From the NCBI GenBank assembly GCA_016704425.1, contig JADJAC010000002.1, positions 496,001 through 560,000 on the forward strand: a stretch of DNA of 64,000 nt, written 5' to 3'. A program made the position numbers and the translations under genes. The notes below the pieces were generated by a model that worked only from the letters and a program-made list of their open reading frames with translations, searched no databases and was not told the DNA's origin. Shown here piece by piece: positions 45,313 to 54,396 of the stretch. Every line of letters begins with the position of its first letter. Positions within the stretch are counted from its first letter, which is position 1. This stretch comes from Sphingomonadales bacterium. GTDB lineage: Bacteria; Pseudomonadota; Alphaproteobacteria; Sphingomonadales; Sphingomonadaceae.

Positions 45313-45900
45313 ATGAGCAGAATTTCAGCACTCGCACCGGACCAATGGGATATCCGGCTTGTCGAAGCGACGCGCCCCGATCAAGCGACGCCCCTTGAGC
45401 AGGGCCTTACCCGCTACTTCGCGCATTGCCCCGATCAGGCACTCGGATTGATGCAGTTCGGCGGCGCCTTGAAACGCAATCGGCAATTGTCGGAGCGACT
45501 TGTGGAACTTGTGCGCCTGCGGATTGCCTTTTTCAATCAATGCCGCAGCTGCATGGCGATCCGGTACCGCGATGCCGTGGCGGACGGCGTTGACGAGGCA
45601 GCGGTCTGCTCCCTTGAGCGCCCGCAGGAGGCCGAGAATCTCTCGGCGGCCGAAAAGGCTGCGATCCGATATGGGGAACTTATGGCGACCGATCATCTTT
45701 CTATTGATGACGCCGTCTATGCGGACCTGCGCCAGCATTTTTCAGAAAGCGAAATCGTCGAGCTCGGCATGACCTGCGCCTTCTTTGTCGGCTTCGGGCG
45801 GTTGGCCGCCACCTGGCACATGGTCGAGGAATTGCCAGGCGCCTTTCAGACTGCCGCGACAATTGCCCCATGGGGCCAGGAAAAAATCGAGGTGCGATAG
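45313..45900 (+). CDS. AhpD/carboxymuconolactone-decarboxylase-family protein
   Basis: The 195-residue protein has the family core 'LVELVRLRIAFFNQCRSCMA', with the redox CxxC motif CRSC, and a following helix-rich segment. AhpD-like proteins reduce peroxides or act as decarboxylases on lactones. The CxxC favours a peroxidase-like role that could protect against oxidase or uncoupled P450 by-products. A GGAGAGGAG ribosome site precedes the ATG. It is four bases before a P450 gene in the same direction. Confidence 0.85.
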   Translation: MSRISALAPDQWDIRLVEATRPDQATPLEQGLTRYFAHCPDQALGLMQFGGALKRNRQLSERLVELVRLRIAFFNQCRSCMAIRYRDAVADGVDEAAVCSLERPQEAENLSAAEKAAIRYGELMATDHLSIDDAVYADLRQHFSESEIVELGMTCAFFVGFGRLAATWHMVEELPGAFQTAATIAPWGQEKIEVR

Positions 45901-45903
45901 GCG

Positions 45904-47175
45904 ATGGGAAACGAACAGCCGATCACGGTCAATCTGCTCGATCCGGATGTGCAGCAATGTCCCTATCCTGCATATCGCACATTGCGCGACGAATCCCCCG
46001 TGTACCAGCAGCCGGGCACCGGTGTTTATATTGTAACGCGATATGAAGATGTCCGCAATGTCCTCACAGACCCCGAGAGCTTTCCAAGCACGTCAAGCGA
46101 CACGCCATTCCGGCCAAGCGTCACGAGTATCGAGCGCGCAAAGAAAGTCGCTGCACGGTTCGAGGAAAAGGGCTGGATTCCTGCGCCGACATTGGCCGGA
46201 AGGGACGATCCCAATCACAAGCAGATGCGGGCGATGTTCAACGACGCATTCAAGCCAAGCCGGATCAAGGACATCGACCCCCTGGTCCAATCCCTGGCCT
46301 ATGAATTGATCGACGGCTTCATCGATGATGGTCATTGCGACTGGGTCGAACAGTTCGCTGTGCCCCTGCCCCTCTTCATCATTGGCGAGCAAATGGGCGC
46401 AAAGCGCGAGGACATGTGGCAGATCAAACGTTGGACTGACGCCTTCTTCCAGCGCATTTCCATGATGCTTCCCGAAGAACTCGAACTGGAAATGGTCGAT
46501 CGCGAGATCGAAGCGCAACATTATTTCCAGCCAATCTTCGAGAAGCTGCGCAAGGAACCCGATGAGTCCCTTATCAGTGTTCTTGTCAACACCGTGATTG
46601 AAGGTTGGGGCCGGCCCCTGAACGACAATGAGCTGCATGCCGAAATGATGGCCGATACATTCGTTGGCGGCAGCGAAACGACCACCAACGCCCTCGCAGC
46701 GGGGATGAAGCTCCTCATCGAGAACAAGGACGTCTGGCACAAGCTGAAATCGGATCCCGACCGCTACATGAAGACCTTTGTCGAGGAGGTTGTCAGGCTC
46801 GAATCGCCCGTCCAGAGCCTGATGCGCTTTTGCGCTCGCGACACCGAATTGAGCGGCATGACGATCCCGGCGGGGGCTGTGGTCAACATTCGCTTTGCAG
46901 CTGCCAACCGCGATGAACGGGCATTCGAATGCCCGGACGCGATCGATCTTGAGCGGCCACGTGCAGGATCACACATGGGGTTTGGTTCCGGGACACACCA
47001 TTGCCTTGGAGCCCCGCTTGCGCGGCGCGAGCTGACCTGGGGGTTTACGGCCGTCATCGATCGATTCGAAGACATGGATTTTGCGGAAGGGAAGAATGAT
47101 TTCCGCATTCGCCCGCATTTCCTGCTTCGCAGCCTTGAATCACTGCATATCGTCTTCACTCCCCGAAAGCGCTAG
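45904..47175 (+). CDS. Cytochrome P450
   Basis: The 423-residue P450 has the I-helix FVGGSETTTNAL, the ExxR motif EEVVRLESP and the heme loop FGSGTHHCLGAPLARRE, which is fully canonical. It is clearly different from the P450 at 43878, so the two probably oxidise different positions or intermediates. It follows the AhpD-like gene by three bases and precedes a Rieske oxygenase by four, forming an operon of three oxidation-related genes. No ferredoxin gene is nearby. Confidence 0.93.
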   Translation: MGNEQPITVNLLDPDVQQCPYPAYRTLRDESPVYQQPGTGVYIVTRYEDVRNVLTDPESFPSTSSDTPFRPSVTSIERAKKVAARFEEKGWIPAPTLAGRDDPNHKQMRAMFNDAFKPSRIKDIDPLVQSLAYELIDGFIDDGHCDWVEQFAVPLPLFIIGEQMGAKREDMWQIKRWTDAFFQRISMMLPEELELEMVDREIEAQHYFQPIFEKLRKEPDESLISVLVNTVIEGWGRPLNDNELHAEMMADTFVGGSETTTNALAAGMKLLIENKDVWHKLKSDPDRYMKTFVEEVVRLESPVQSLMRFCARDTELSGMTIPAGAVVNIRFAAANRDERAFECPDAIDLERPRAGSHMGFGSGTHHCLGAPLARRELTWGFTAVIDRFEDMDFAEGKNDFRIRPHFLLRSLESLHIVFTPRKR

Positions 47176-47179
47176 ATCA

Positions 47180-48523
47180 ATGGCAACTCTGCTCGACACT
47201 CCAAAAGGTCCCGTCCGGATCGACATGGCCAAACAGGCCGAACCCAAATTGTCGAACCGCCCCATTTCTGGCGAACGCTATTGGTCGCAAGACTTCATGG
47301 CAGCGGAATGGGATGCCATCTGGACGCGGGCATGGCTGATTGGCGGGCTGGAGGAACAGATACCCGAAGCTGGAGACTATTTCACCTACGAGATTGGACG
47401 GGAGTCGATTCTGGTCACGCGTGGCGAGGACGGGTTGGTTCGCGCCTTCTACAACGTCTGCCCGCATCGTGGTAACAGGCTGGTCGAAGCTGAGCAGGGT
47501 CATTCCAAGAACATAGCCTGCGCCTATCACGGCTGGCGTTTCGCGCCCGAGGGCAATCTCAAGTTCGTGCCCTGCCCCGAGGATTTTGCGGGCGGTTCCC
47601 CCTGCGGCAGGGTGGCTCTCAAACCCGTGCGGTGTGAGACTTTTGCCGGCTTTGTCTGGGTCAATATGGATCCCGGCGCGTCGACGCTGGCGGAACATCT
47701 GGGCCCGGTGATGCCGCAGATTGAATGCTATCAGATGGAAAAGATGCGTCGGACGCACTGGGTCACACTTGATGGCGATTTCAACTGGAAGATCGTGCAG
47801 GATAATTTCAACGAAAGTTATCACCTGCCCTTTGTCCATCCCCAGACACGCTACGTCATGGAGCAGAGCTACAAGGAATGTCAGTTCGACCTGTATGAGC
47901 CCTTTGGACATGCCCGCATGTTCATGCCGGGATCCCGCCCCTCGCGTGCATTGGCTGGCCACACAGACACGGTTCTGGCGATGATGGAGCGTGAACTGCG
48001 CTATTGGGGTCTTGACCCTCAGGACTTCGAGCAGGATCCGCTGTCAATCCGGGCCGCCTTGCAAAAGGCCAAGCGCGCAAATGGTGCCGCCAAGGGCTAT
48101 GACTATACGCGTTTTCACGACGACCAGTTGACCGACCATTATCATTTCACCGTCTTCCCGAACATCAGCTTCAGCCTGAAACCCGACGGCTGCATCTGGC
48201 TGCGGGCCGATCCGCATCCCACCGATCCGGAACGCTGCGTGTTCGACATGTGGTATTTCACCTGGTTCCCCGAAGGCCAGAACGAATATTTCAGCTATTC
48301 CATGGGCGAAATGGTGGATCAGTCGAAGCCGGTCGAACACAAGCGCGGTGCGGTCGGCGAACTGAGCTGCGGTCCTGGAATTGATCAGGACGTGTCTATC
48401 TGGTCAAACCAGCAAAAGGGCTTGCGCTCGCGTGGCTATGACGGCGGCGTTCTGGCGGGACAGGAAGATCGCGTGCGCTTCTTCCATGATACGATCGACC
48501 GGTGGATTCAGGCGGCGCGCTAG
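47180..48523 (+). CDS. Rieske non-heme iron oxygenase alpha subunit
   Basis: The start at 47180 (MATLLDTPKGPVRIDMAKQA) lies just after the P450 stop. The Rieske ligands are in NVCPHRG and CAYHGW, and the iron site in NWKIVQDNFNESYHLPFVH. At 447 residues the length is normal. A long central insertion (from about 200 to 300) with 'GHARMFMPGSRPSRALAGHT' is seen in oxygenases acting on large ring substrates. It ends the operon and converges with the FAD-dependent oxidoreductase gene after 18 bases. Confidence 0.91.
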   Translation: MATLLDTPKGPVRIDMAKQAEPKLSNRPISGERYWSQDFMAAEWDAIWTRAWLIGGLEEQIPEAGDYFTYEIGRESILVTRGEDGLVRAFYNVCPHRGNRLVEAEQGHSKNIACAYHGWRFAPEGNLKFVPCPEDFAGGSPCGRVALKPVRCETFAGFVWVNMDPGASTLAEHLGPVMPQIECYQMEKMRRTHWVTLDGDFNWKIVQDNFNESYHLPFVHPQTRYVMEQSYKECQFDLYEPFGHARMFMPGSRPSRALAGHTDTVLAMMERELRYWGLDPQDFEQDPLSIRAALQKAKRANGAAKGYDYTRFHDDQLTDHYHFTVFPNISFSLKPDGCIWLRADPHPTDPERCVFDMWYFTWFPEGQNEYFSYSMGEMVDQSKPVEHKRGAVGELSCGPGIDQDVSIWSNQQKGLRSRGYDGGVLAGQEDRVRFFHDTIDRWIQAAR

Positions 48524-48541
48524 GCAGCTGAAAGCCGATCC

Positions 48542-50164
48542 CTAGATGTTGTCGCGGCGGGCCGCGCTTTGCCCGGCGATATAGCCAAAGGTCAGGGCTG
48601 GCCCAAGCGTTCCCCCGGCTCCGGCATATACACCTCCCGTAGGGCAGGCGATGACGTTTCCGGCGCCATAGAGCCCGGCAATTGGCCGACCGTCATGCCC
48701 GAGGATCCGGGCAAAACCATCCGTCTTCGGGCCGCCGTTCGTGCCCAGCATGCCCATGTGGACCTCAGCGGCAAAATAGGGCGCGACGTCGATCGTGCCG
48801 AGAGTCACAGCCGTCCCCTCTCGAGAACGGTCGCCATAGAAATGGTCGTAAGCGCTCGTCCCTCGGTGGAAGTCCGGATCGCTGCCGGCTCTGGCGTGAC
48901 TGTTGAACCGCTCGACGGTCGCGCCGAGCGCATCGCCATCGATCCCGATGCGGGCCGCGAGCGCCTCAAGCGTCGGCGCTTCAATGACCCAATCGGGCAG
49001 CGGGTCTTTCGGCATGACCATCTCGATCGGGTAGCGCGCACGATATTGCGCATCGAAGATCAGCCAGGCAGGCTGGTTCAGATAGTCATAGCTTTGGGGA
49101 TCAAAGGTGTGAAAGGCACCGGCGAGTGCAGAATAGTTTGCGGCCTCGTTGCAAAAGCGCCTGGCCGACCGATTGACCATGATGGAGTGCGGCACCGTCC
49201 GCTCGATCAGCATCGGTGAGGCTCGCTGCTCTCCCCCGGCCCAGCGGCTGCCGCTCGGCGCCAACGTCGGAGCCCACCAGGCGCTCGTCATGTTGCCAAG
49301 GCTCGCCCCTGCCGACATGGCCAGTGCAAGCCCTTCGCCGCGTGCAGTGGGGGGCGACGCGGGGTGGTTCGCCGGCCCCCGCAAAAACCCCTGTCGCAGG
49401 TCCTTGTCCCATTCAAAGCCGCCCGTCGCCAGCACCACGCCGCGCGCGGCTCGCACTTCGAAGGCATGCCCGCCCTTCTGGGCGCGAATGCCGCAAATGC
49501 GACCGTCCTCCGCGATGAGCGATTTGGCCTCCACGCCCAACTCGGGAACGATCTTGCGATCCAGACAGGCCTTGAGCAGCCTTGCCACCATGGCCTGGCC
49601 GAACCCGCGTTCATTGTGCGCCATGCGCCGACCGATTTCCTCTGGCGCGACGACGCCAGACCCTCCGCCCAGCGGCGTTTCGCGAAGCATCATCGGTTTG
49701 GGCTCTTCGATCGCGAATATCCGGCCAGCCCAATCCCCCAGCTCATCGAGTGAGTAGAGATCGTGATCGAGTGCGCGGCCGCCCTCGGGCTTGGCGCCTG
49801 GCCGATCCAGATAATAGTCCGGATAACCGGCAAGCAGCGCTACCTTGAGCGCCCCGATCCCTTCAAGAAATGCCAGTGCTTCCGGGCCCGTATCCACAAA
49901 GGCCTCGATCACGTCATCGCGCAGGTCTCCGTGGTCAAGGGCCCGAAAATAGTCGAGCGCTTCCTCCCGGCTGTCAGCCAGGCCCGCTGCGCGCATGCGC
50001 GGATTGTCTGCGACCCAGATTACACCGCCGGAAACAGCAGAGGTTCCTCCAACTCGGTCAAACCGCTCGATCAGACGAACATGCGCACCTGCTTCATGGG
50101 CTGCCAATGCCGCAGTCATTCCCGCGGCACCGCTGCCAAGCACAATTATATCGCAATCACTCAT
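48542..50164 (-). CDS. FAD-dependent oxidoreductase (3-ketosteroid-dehydrogenase/fumarate-reductase-like)
   Basis: The start at 50164 gives SDCDIIVLGSGAAGMTAALA, the FAD-binding Rossmann motif, then 'VGGTSAVSGGVIWVADNP'. Near the C-terminus 'GVYAGAGGTLGPALTFGYIA' matches flavoproteins of the FAD_binding_2 family that introduce C=C bonds next to a ketone (3-ketosteroid delta-1-dehydrogenase and relatives). The 540-residue size agrees. It would desaturate a ring ketone. It converges with the Rieske gene and is divergent from an SDR, so it fits a ring-oxidation route, but steroid specificity is not shown. Confidence 0.87.
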   Translation of the reverse strand: MSDCDIIVLGSGAAGMTAALAAHEAGAHVRLIERFDRVGGTSAVSGGVIWVADNPRMRAAGLADSREEALDYFRALDHGDLRDDVIEAFVDTGPEALAFLEGIGALKVALLAGYPDYYLDRPGAKPEGGRALDHDLYSLDELGDWAGRIFAIEEPKPMMLRETPLGGGSGVVAPEEIGRRMAHNERGFGQAMVARLLKACLDRKIVPELGVEAKSLIAEDGRICGIRAQKGGHAFEVRAARGVVLATGGFEWDKDLRQGFLRGPANHPASPPTARGEGLALAMSAGASLGNMTSAWWAPTLAPSGSRWAGGEQRASPMLIERTVPHSIMVNRSARRFCNEAANYSALAGAFHTFDPQSYDYLNQPAWLIFDAQYRARYPIEMVMPKDPLPDWVIEAPTLEALAARIGIDGDALGATVERFNSHARAGSDPDFHRGTSAYDHFYGDRSREGTAVTLGTIDVAPYFAAEVHMGMLGTNGGPKTDGFARILGHDGRPIAGLYGAGNVIACPTGGVYAGAGGTLGPALTFGYIAGQSAARRDNI

Positions 50165-50264
50165 GATCCGCTTTGGACCGCTGATACTGCCTGACAACAA
50201 CCCTTTATTTTGATGAGGTGCGGCACGCGCATTCCGGCGCTACGGGTCAGCCAGGGAGAATGAC

Positions 50265-51041
50265 ATGAAACTCGATGGCAAGATTGCAGCAATCACCGGT
50301 GGCACTGCCGGGCTGGGACGCGGAATTGCAGAGGCCTTTCTGGCCGAAGGCGCGAGCGTTGCACTGATGGCGCGAAACAAGGACAAGGGCCAAAGGGTTC
50401 TCGACGAACTTGGCGTTGGCGATCGCGCGATCTTCATTGCTGGCGATGCGATGGAACAGGCCGACATCGAGGGATTCATCGACCAGACGGTCGCGCATTT
50501 CGGTGCGATCGACATTCTCGTCAACAATGCAGGCGGTGCCGGTGATCTGCAGCCCATGGTCAACCTGTCTGACGAGGCCTTTGACCAGGCAATGAAATGG
50601 AATGTCTACTCAACCTTCTGGGCGACGCGCCGCGCGCTGCGCCCGATGCTGGAACGCAAGAGCGGGCGGATCATCAATATTTCCTCGATGGAAGGCAAGC
50701 ATGGCAAGCCGGTGTTCACGGCCTATACGACGGCCAAACATGCCATCAACGGCATGACAAAGTCCCTGGCGCGCGAAGTCGGCACCGAAGGCATCACTGT
50801 CAACGCAATCTGCCCGGGCATGGTCATCACGGATATCATCCGCGAAAACGGCCCGCACGTTGCCAAGACAATGGGCATGACCCTTGACGAAATGATCAAT
50901 CACTTCGCTCAGGAATCCGCGATCAAGCGACCCAATACTGTTGAAGAGGTCGCAGCCGTCGCGCTGCTGCTTGCCTCACGCGAAGGCGGCGGCATCACGG
51001 GTGCGATGATCAGCGTCGACGGGGGAACGGCTCAGTACTGA
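50265..51041 (+). CDS. Short-chain dehydrogenase/reductase
   Basis: The 258-residue SDR has ITGGTAGLGRGIAEAF, NNAGGAGD, the active-site YTTAK and a C-terminal 'GGGITGAMISVDGGTAQY'. The residue after beta-2 (ALMARNKDK) lacks an acidic group, which favours NADP(H). It probably reduces or oxidises a carbonyl or hydroxyl group on a pathway intermediate. Its neighbours are a divergent FAD-dependent dehydrogenase and a convergent SDR 10 bases downstream. Confidence 0.91.
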   Translation: MKLDGKIAAITGGTAGLGRGIAEAFLAEGASVALMARNKDKGQRVLDELGVGDRAIFIAGDAMEQADIEGFIDQTVAHFGAIDILVNNAGGAGDLQPMVNLSDEAFDQAMKWNVYSTFWATRRALRPMLERKSGRIINISSMEGKHGKPVFTAYTTAKHAINGMTKSLAREVGTEGITVNAICPGMVITDIIRENGPHVAKTMGMTLDEMINHFAQESAIKRPNTVEEVAAVALLLASREGGGITGAMISVDGGTAQY

Positions 51042-51051
51042 GCCGCCCCGA

Positions 51052-51870
51052 TCAGGCTTTGGCAGCGGCCATTGCAGCTCCAACGGAGCGCTCGATATCC
51101 ACAGCCTGCGGGTTTCCGCGCAAGGTCAGGCCGCCATTGGGCTGGATGTTCTGACCTGTTACAAACGCGTCGTCGCCGCAAAGCCACAGGCAAGCGGCAG
51201 CGACGTCATCCGACGTGTTGAGCCTGCCCAACGGATATTTCGGCAGGAACGCATCGACCAGTCCCGGCACCGCAAATGACTGCGCGGTCATGGGCGATTC
51301 GGTGAAGGCAGGCGAAACAGTGTTCGCGCGAATGCCATATTGGCCGTAATCATTGGCCACGCAGCGCATCAGCGCCTCGGCGCCTGTCTTGGTGCCGATA
51401 TAGGCTGCATGGTTGTTGATCAACGCCTTGGTCGTCGCCGAAGAGAGTGAAATGAGCGATCCGCCTTGCGGCGTTTGGGCAATCATTTGCTCCACGAATG
51501 CTTGCAGGAAGTGATGGACGCCCTTGAATTGCAGGGCGACGATCTGATCGAGCTGCTCTTCGGTGGTGTCGATAAGGCTCGCCAGAAGCCCCCAGCCCGT
51601 CGCGTTGATTGCAGCATCGACACGCCCCATTTTCGAAGCAGCAGTCTCTGCCAGCGCCCGAACCTGTGCCCGATCGGAGATGTCGCACAGAGCCCAATGG
51701 CCACCCAATTCCTTTGCCAGTTCCTCGAGCGGACCAGCCTTGCGGCCTGCAACCAGCACTTCAGCGCCTTCACGCGCGAAAAGCCGGGCAATTGTCTGGC
51801 CCATATTGTCCTTGCCTGCAGCACCCAAGATGACTGCCTTTTTTCCTGCCAAACGTGCCACAGCCAACAT
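51052..51870 (-). CDS. Short-chain dehydrogenase/reductase
   Basis: The start at 51870 (MLAVARLAGKKAVILGAAGK) gives 272 residues. The cofactor loop is GAAGKDNMGQTIARLF, with a serine cluster LSSATT and active-site YIGTK, so the catalytic residues are intact. The longer frame upstream has no family homology and a weak start. It is divergent from the NTF2-like/ABM pair at 51992. It is one of four SDRs in the window, and its substrate is unknown. Confidence 0.88.
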   Translation of the reverse strand: MLAVARLAGKKAVILGAAGKDNMGQTIARLFAREGAEVLVAGRKAGPLEELAKELGGHWALCDISDRAQVRALAETAASKMGRVDAAINATGWGLLASLIDTTEEQLDQIVALQFKGVHHFLQAFVEQMIAQTPQGGSLISLSSATTKALINNHAAYIGTKTGAEALMRCVANDYGQYGIRANTVSPAFTESPMTAQSFAVPGLVDAFLPKYPLGRLNTSDDVAAACLWLCGDDAFVTGQNIQPNGGLTLRGNPQAVDIERSVGAAMAAAKA

Positions 51871-51991
51871 CTCCCTATCCAGTTTAGAATGGCAGTGTAG
51901 CAGCCTGAATCGTATCGCGCCCTTCCCAAAAATAACCATTGTGGCGCAGGCGTGCTCGCAGCGATAAGCGATCTGGAAACGGGAGAAAGCG

Positions 51992-52405
51992 ATGTTCACT
52001 GGGCCTTTGGAGGATCGCGTCGCGATCCAGGAACTTAACGGTACTTATGCGGACGGCGTTGTCCGGATCGATGCAGACACCTGGGCCAGCGTTTGGGCTG
52101 AAGATGCTCACTGGAGCCTGATGGGCATGGAAGTCGAGGGCCGCGCGGCGATCGTCGATCTTTGGAAAGGTGCAATGAGCGGCCTTGCGGCCGTGAGCTT
52201 TCATTGCATTCCGTGCATGATCGAAATCGACGGAGACCGCGCGAAGGCGCGCGTCCAGACGCAGGAATTCATGTTGACGAAGGAAGGCAAGACACGCGCT
52301 GTTGGCGGCCTCTACGAAGACGAGCTGGTCAAATCAGGCGGCCGATGGCTCTTCACACGCCGTATTTTCCGCATCGTCGCCGAATATAATCCGCAGGAGG
52401 GATAA
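51992..52405 (+). CDS. SnoaL/NTF2-like protein
   Basis: The 137-residue protein has 'VAIQELNGTYADGVVRIDAD' and TWASVWAEDAHWSLMG, the SnoaL-like N-terminal pattern, and a C-terminal 'GRWLFTRRIFRIVAEYNP'. A GGGAGAAAG ribosome site precedes the ATG. The next gene begins directly after its stop codon, so both are co-translated. It is the sixth NTF2-like protein in the window, and no substrate can be assigned. Confidence 0.82.
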   Translation: MFTGPLEDRVAIQELNGTYADGVVRIDADTWASVWAEDAHWSLMGMEVEGRAAIVDLWKGAMSGLAAVSFHCIPCMIEIDGDRAKARVQTQEFMLTKEGKTRAVGGLYEDELVKSGGRWLFTRRIFRIVAEYNPQEG

Positions 52406-52747
52406 ATGGCCAAGATTGTAATTTCCGCTCAGATAGATCTCGAACCGGCTCAGCGCGATGATGCGCTGCGGTCCGCGCAACCATGGATCGACGGGGCTTT
52501 GTCACAGCCTGGCTGCATCCATTACGACTGGAGCGCTGACCTCAACAATCCTGCGCGGGTCAATGTGTTCGAAGAATGGGAAAGCGAGGAGGCACTGGCT
52601 GCCCACTTTGCTGGCCCGCAATATGCCGGCATGCTTGCCCATATCGGGCGTTCGGGCCTGACCAATGCTGTCAGCAAGAAATATCGCGTCGATGCCGAAG
52701 GGCCGGTTTATGGAGCAGAGGGCAAGCCGACCGAGAAGTTTGGATAG
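52406..52747 (+). CDS. Antibiotic-biosynthesis-monooxygenase (ABM) domain protein
   Basis: The 113-residue protein starts MAKIVISAQIDLEPAQRDDA and has 'GCIHYDWSADLNNPARVNVF', EEWESEEALAAHF, the complete single ABM domain of putative quinol monooxygenases. It directly follows the NTF2-like gene. A hairpin at 52763-52798 lies after the stop. Its paralogue at 43480 likewise lies next to an NTF2-like gene, so the pairing recurs within the region. Confidence 0.86.
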   Translation: MAKIVISAQIDLEPAQRDDALRSAQPWIDGALSQPGCIHYDWSADLNNPARVNVFEEWESEEALAAHFAGPQYAGMLAHIGRSGLTNAVSKKYRVDAEGPVYGAEGKPTEKFG

Positions 52748-52762
52748 GTCTTGTCTAAACTT

Positions 52763-52798
52763 GGGAGCGCGAGGTCCAATGCAAGATGTCGCGCTCCC
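52763..52798. terminator. Stem-loop between convergent genes
   Basis: GGGAGCGCGA (52763-52772) and TCGCGCTCCC (52789-52798) form a perfect ten-base stem around a 16-base loop. It sits between the ABM gene and the convergent reductase fragment, so it could act for both. There is no T-run. Confidence 0.6.
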
Positions 52799-52812
52799 GA
52801 AGTTCGGGTCAA

Positions 52813-52897
52813 CTAGATCTGCAGTAACTGCTTCCCGCGGTTGTCTCCGGTGAAGAGCCGCTTGAGCGTGGTGGGAGCATTTTCGAAACCGTGCTGG
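52813..52897 (-). pseudogene. MDR-family NADP oxidoreductase, C-terminal fragment
   Basis: Reading leftward from the IS edge, the last 27 codons give QHGFENAPTTLKRLFTGDNR, then GKQLLQI and a stop. This is the characteristic C-terminus of NADP-dependent MDR reductases of the curcumin-reductase type. The rest of the gene should lie to the right but is replaced by the IS3 element and, beyond it, an unrelated Rieske fragment. The N-terminal part is not found in the window, so sequence was lost or moved. Confidence 0.85.
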
Positions 52898-52984
52898 TGT
52901 CCCCCGTCAGCATTCAATAGACAGATTGGCTGCATAAAATAGGTGAGTGTTTTGGGTTCATCGTAGTGACTGTAAGGAACGAAG

Positions 52985-53325
52985 ATGAACGCAAAACACT
53001 CAAGGCCCTCAGCGCAAGCGGTGGTAAAAGACATCCGCCGTGCCACGCGCAAGCAATATGGCGCGGAGGAGAAGATCCGGATCGTGCTGGAAGGCCTGCG
53101 CGGCGAAGATAGCATTGCCGAACTGTGCCGCCGCGAAGGCATTGCACAGGGCGTGTATTACAAATGGTCAAAGGACTTCATGGAGGCTGGCAAGCGCCGG
53201 TTGGCAGGGGACACGTCGCGCGCCGCCAACACCGACGAGTGCGCGATCTGCGCCGCGAGGCCCGGGATCTGAAGGAAGTTGTGGCTGAGCAGATGCTGGA
53301 GATGCGCTGCTTAAAAAAAGCATGA
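52985..53325 (+). pseudogene. IS3-family transposase OrfA (copy B), frameshifted
   Basis: The sequence is identical to copy A through ANTDE, then a single A is missing (GACGAGTGC against GACGAAGTGC), shifting the frame. A second lost G near 53307 (ATGCGCTGCTT against ATGCGGCTGCTT) follows. The helix-turn-helix part survives, but the C-terminal coiled coil and frameshift overlap are disrupted. Confidence 0.85.
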
Positions 53326-53346
53326 TCGCGGATGGGGAGACGAAGA

Positions 53347-54320
53347 ATGAGATATCCCGCATCCGAGAAGCTCGAGATCATCCGTATTGTCGAGCAATCG
53401 CAACTGTCCGCTAAACAAACTCTGGATAAGCTGGGCATTGCCCGGCCTACCTCCACCGCTGGTATGATCTGTATCTGCGCTTTGGCGCTGAGGCACTGGA
53501 GGATCGGCGCCCAGGCCCCAAGCGGGGTTGGAACCGCATCCCCGACAAGGTGCGCTGCGATATCCTTGATTTGGCGCTGGAGCGCACTGACCTATCGCCC
53601 AGAGCTGGCGGTGACGTTTACCGACACCAAGCGCTACTTCGTATCAGATTCAGCGTTTACAGGCTGCTGAAGGCGCATGACCCTGATTACCAGCCCTGCC
53701 TTTATCGTCATGGAAGGCCGCCAGCGAGTTCAAGGACAAGACGACCGCCATCAACCAGCTGGCAGACCGATTTTACCTATCTCAAGATCATTGGCTGGGG
53801 CTGGTATTATCTGTCCACCATCCTCGACGATTACTCGCGCTACATCATCGCGTGGAAGCTATGCACGACGATGCGTGCTGAAGATGTCACCGACACACTT
53901 GAACTGGCGTTGGCAGCTTCTGGCCGTGCGTCGGTGCACGTACCCACAACCGCGGCTGCTATCGGACAATGGTCCCAGCTATGTTGCTGGCGAACTGGCG
54001 GACTTCCTCGCCGACAACGGCATGAGCCATGTGCGCGGCGCGCCATTCCATCCCCAAACACAGGGAAGATCGAACGCTGGCACCAGACCTTGAAAAACCG
54101 CATCCTGCTGGAAAATTACTATCTGCCCGGCGACCTTGAAGCCCAGATCGAAGCGTTCGTCGAACATTACAACCATCAGCGCTACCACGAGAGTCTCGAA
54201 CACCGTTACGCCCGCCGACGTCTACTTCGGCAGGGCAAAAGCCATCATCAAACAACGCGAAAGGATCAAACGAAAACTATCGAACAAAGGCGCTTGCATC
54301 ACCGCAAGCTTGCCGCATAA
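53347..54320 (+). pseudogene. IS3-family transposase OrfB (copy B), frameshifted
   Basis: It starts MRYPASEKLEIIRIVEQSQL, the proper OrfB N-terminus, but the frame breaks near 53450, again in the stretch before KAHD, and again near 53945 and 54210. The integrase-core parts (WQTDFTYLKIIGWGWYYLST, and GMSHVRGAPFHPQTQG) are in different frames. No active transposase can be produced from this copy as read. Confidence 0.85.
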
Positions 54321-54396
54321 CATCAACCCTACACATGGACCCAAACGCTCAACTGTTTTAACCCAACATATGTCTCAAATTATCTGACGACGGACA

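Larger units (their letters stand above)
52898..54396 (+). mobile_element. IS3-family insertion sequence, copy B
   Basis: The element is the inverted counterpart of the element at 4570-6078, running from TGTCCCCCGTCAG to CTGACGACGGACA. At 1499 bases it is ten shorter than copy A and carries several small deletions. The flanks are TGG on the left and CGG on the right, so there is no target duplication. Both neighbours are C-terminal fragments of genes reading away from the IS, which means sequence on both sides was removed. Confidence 0.9.
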
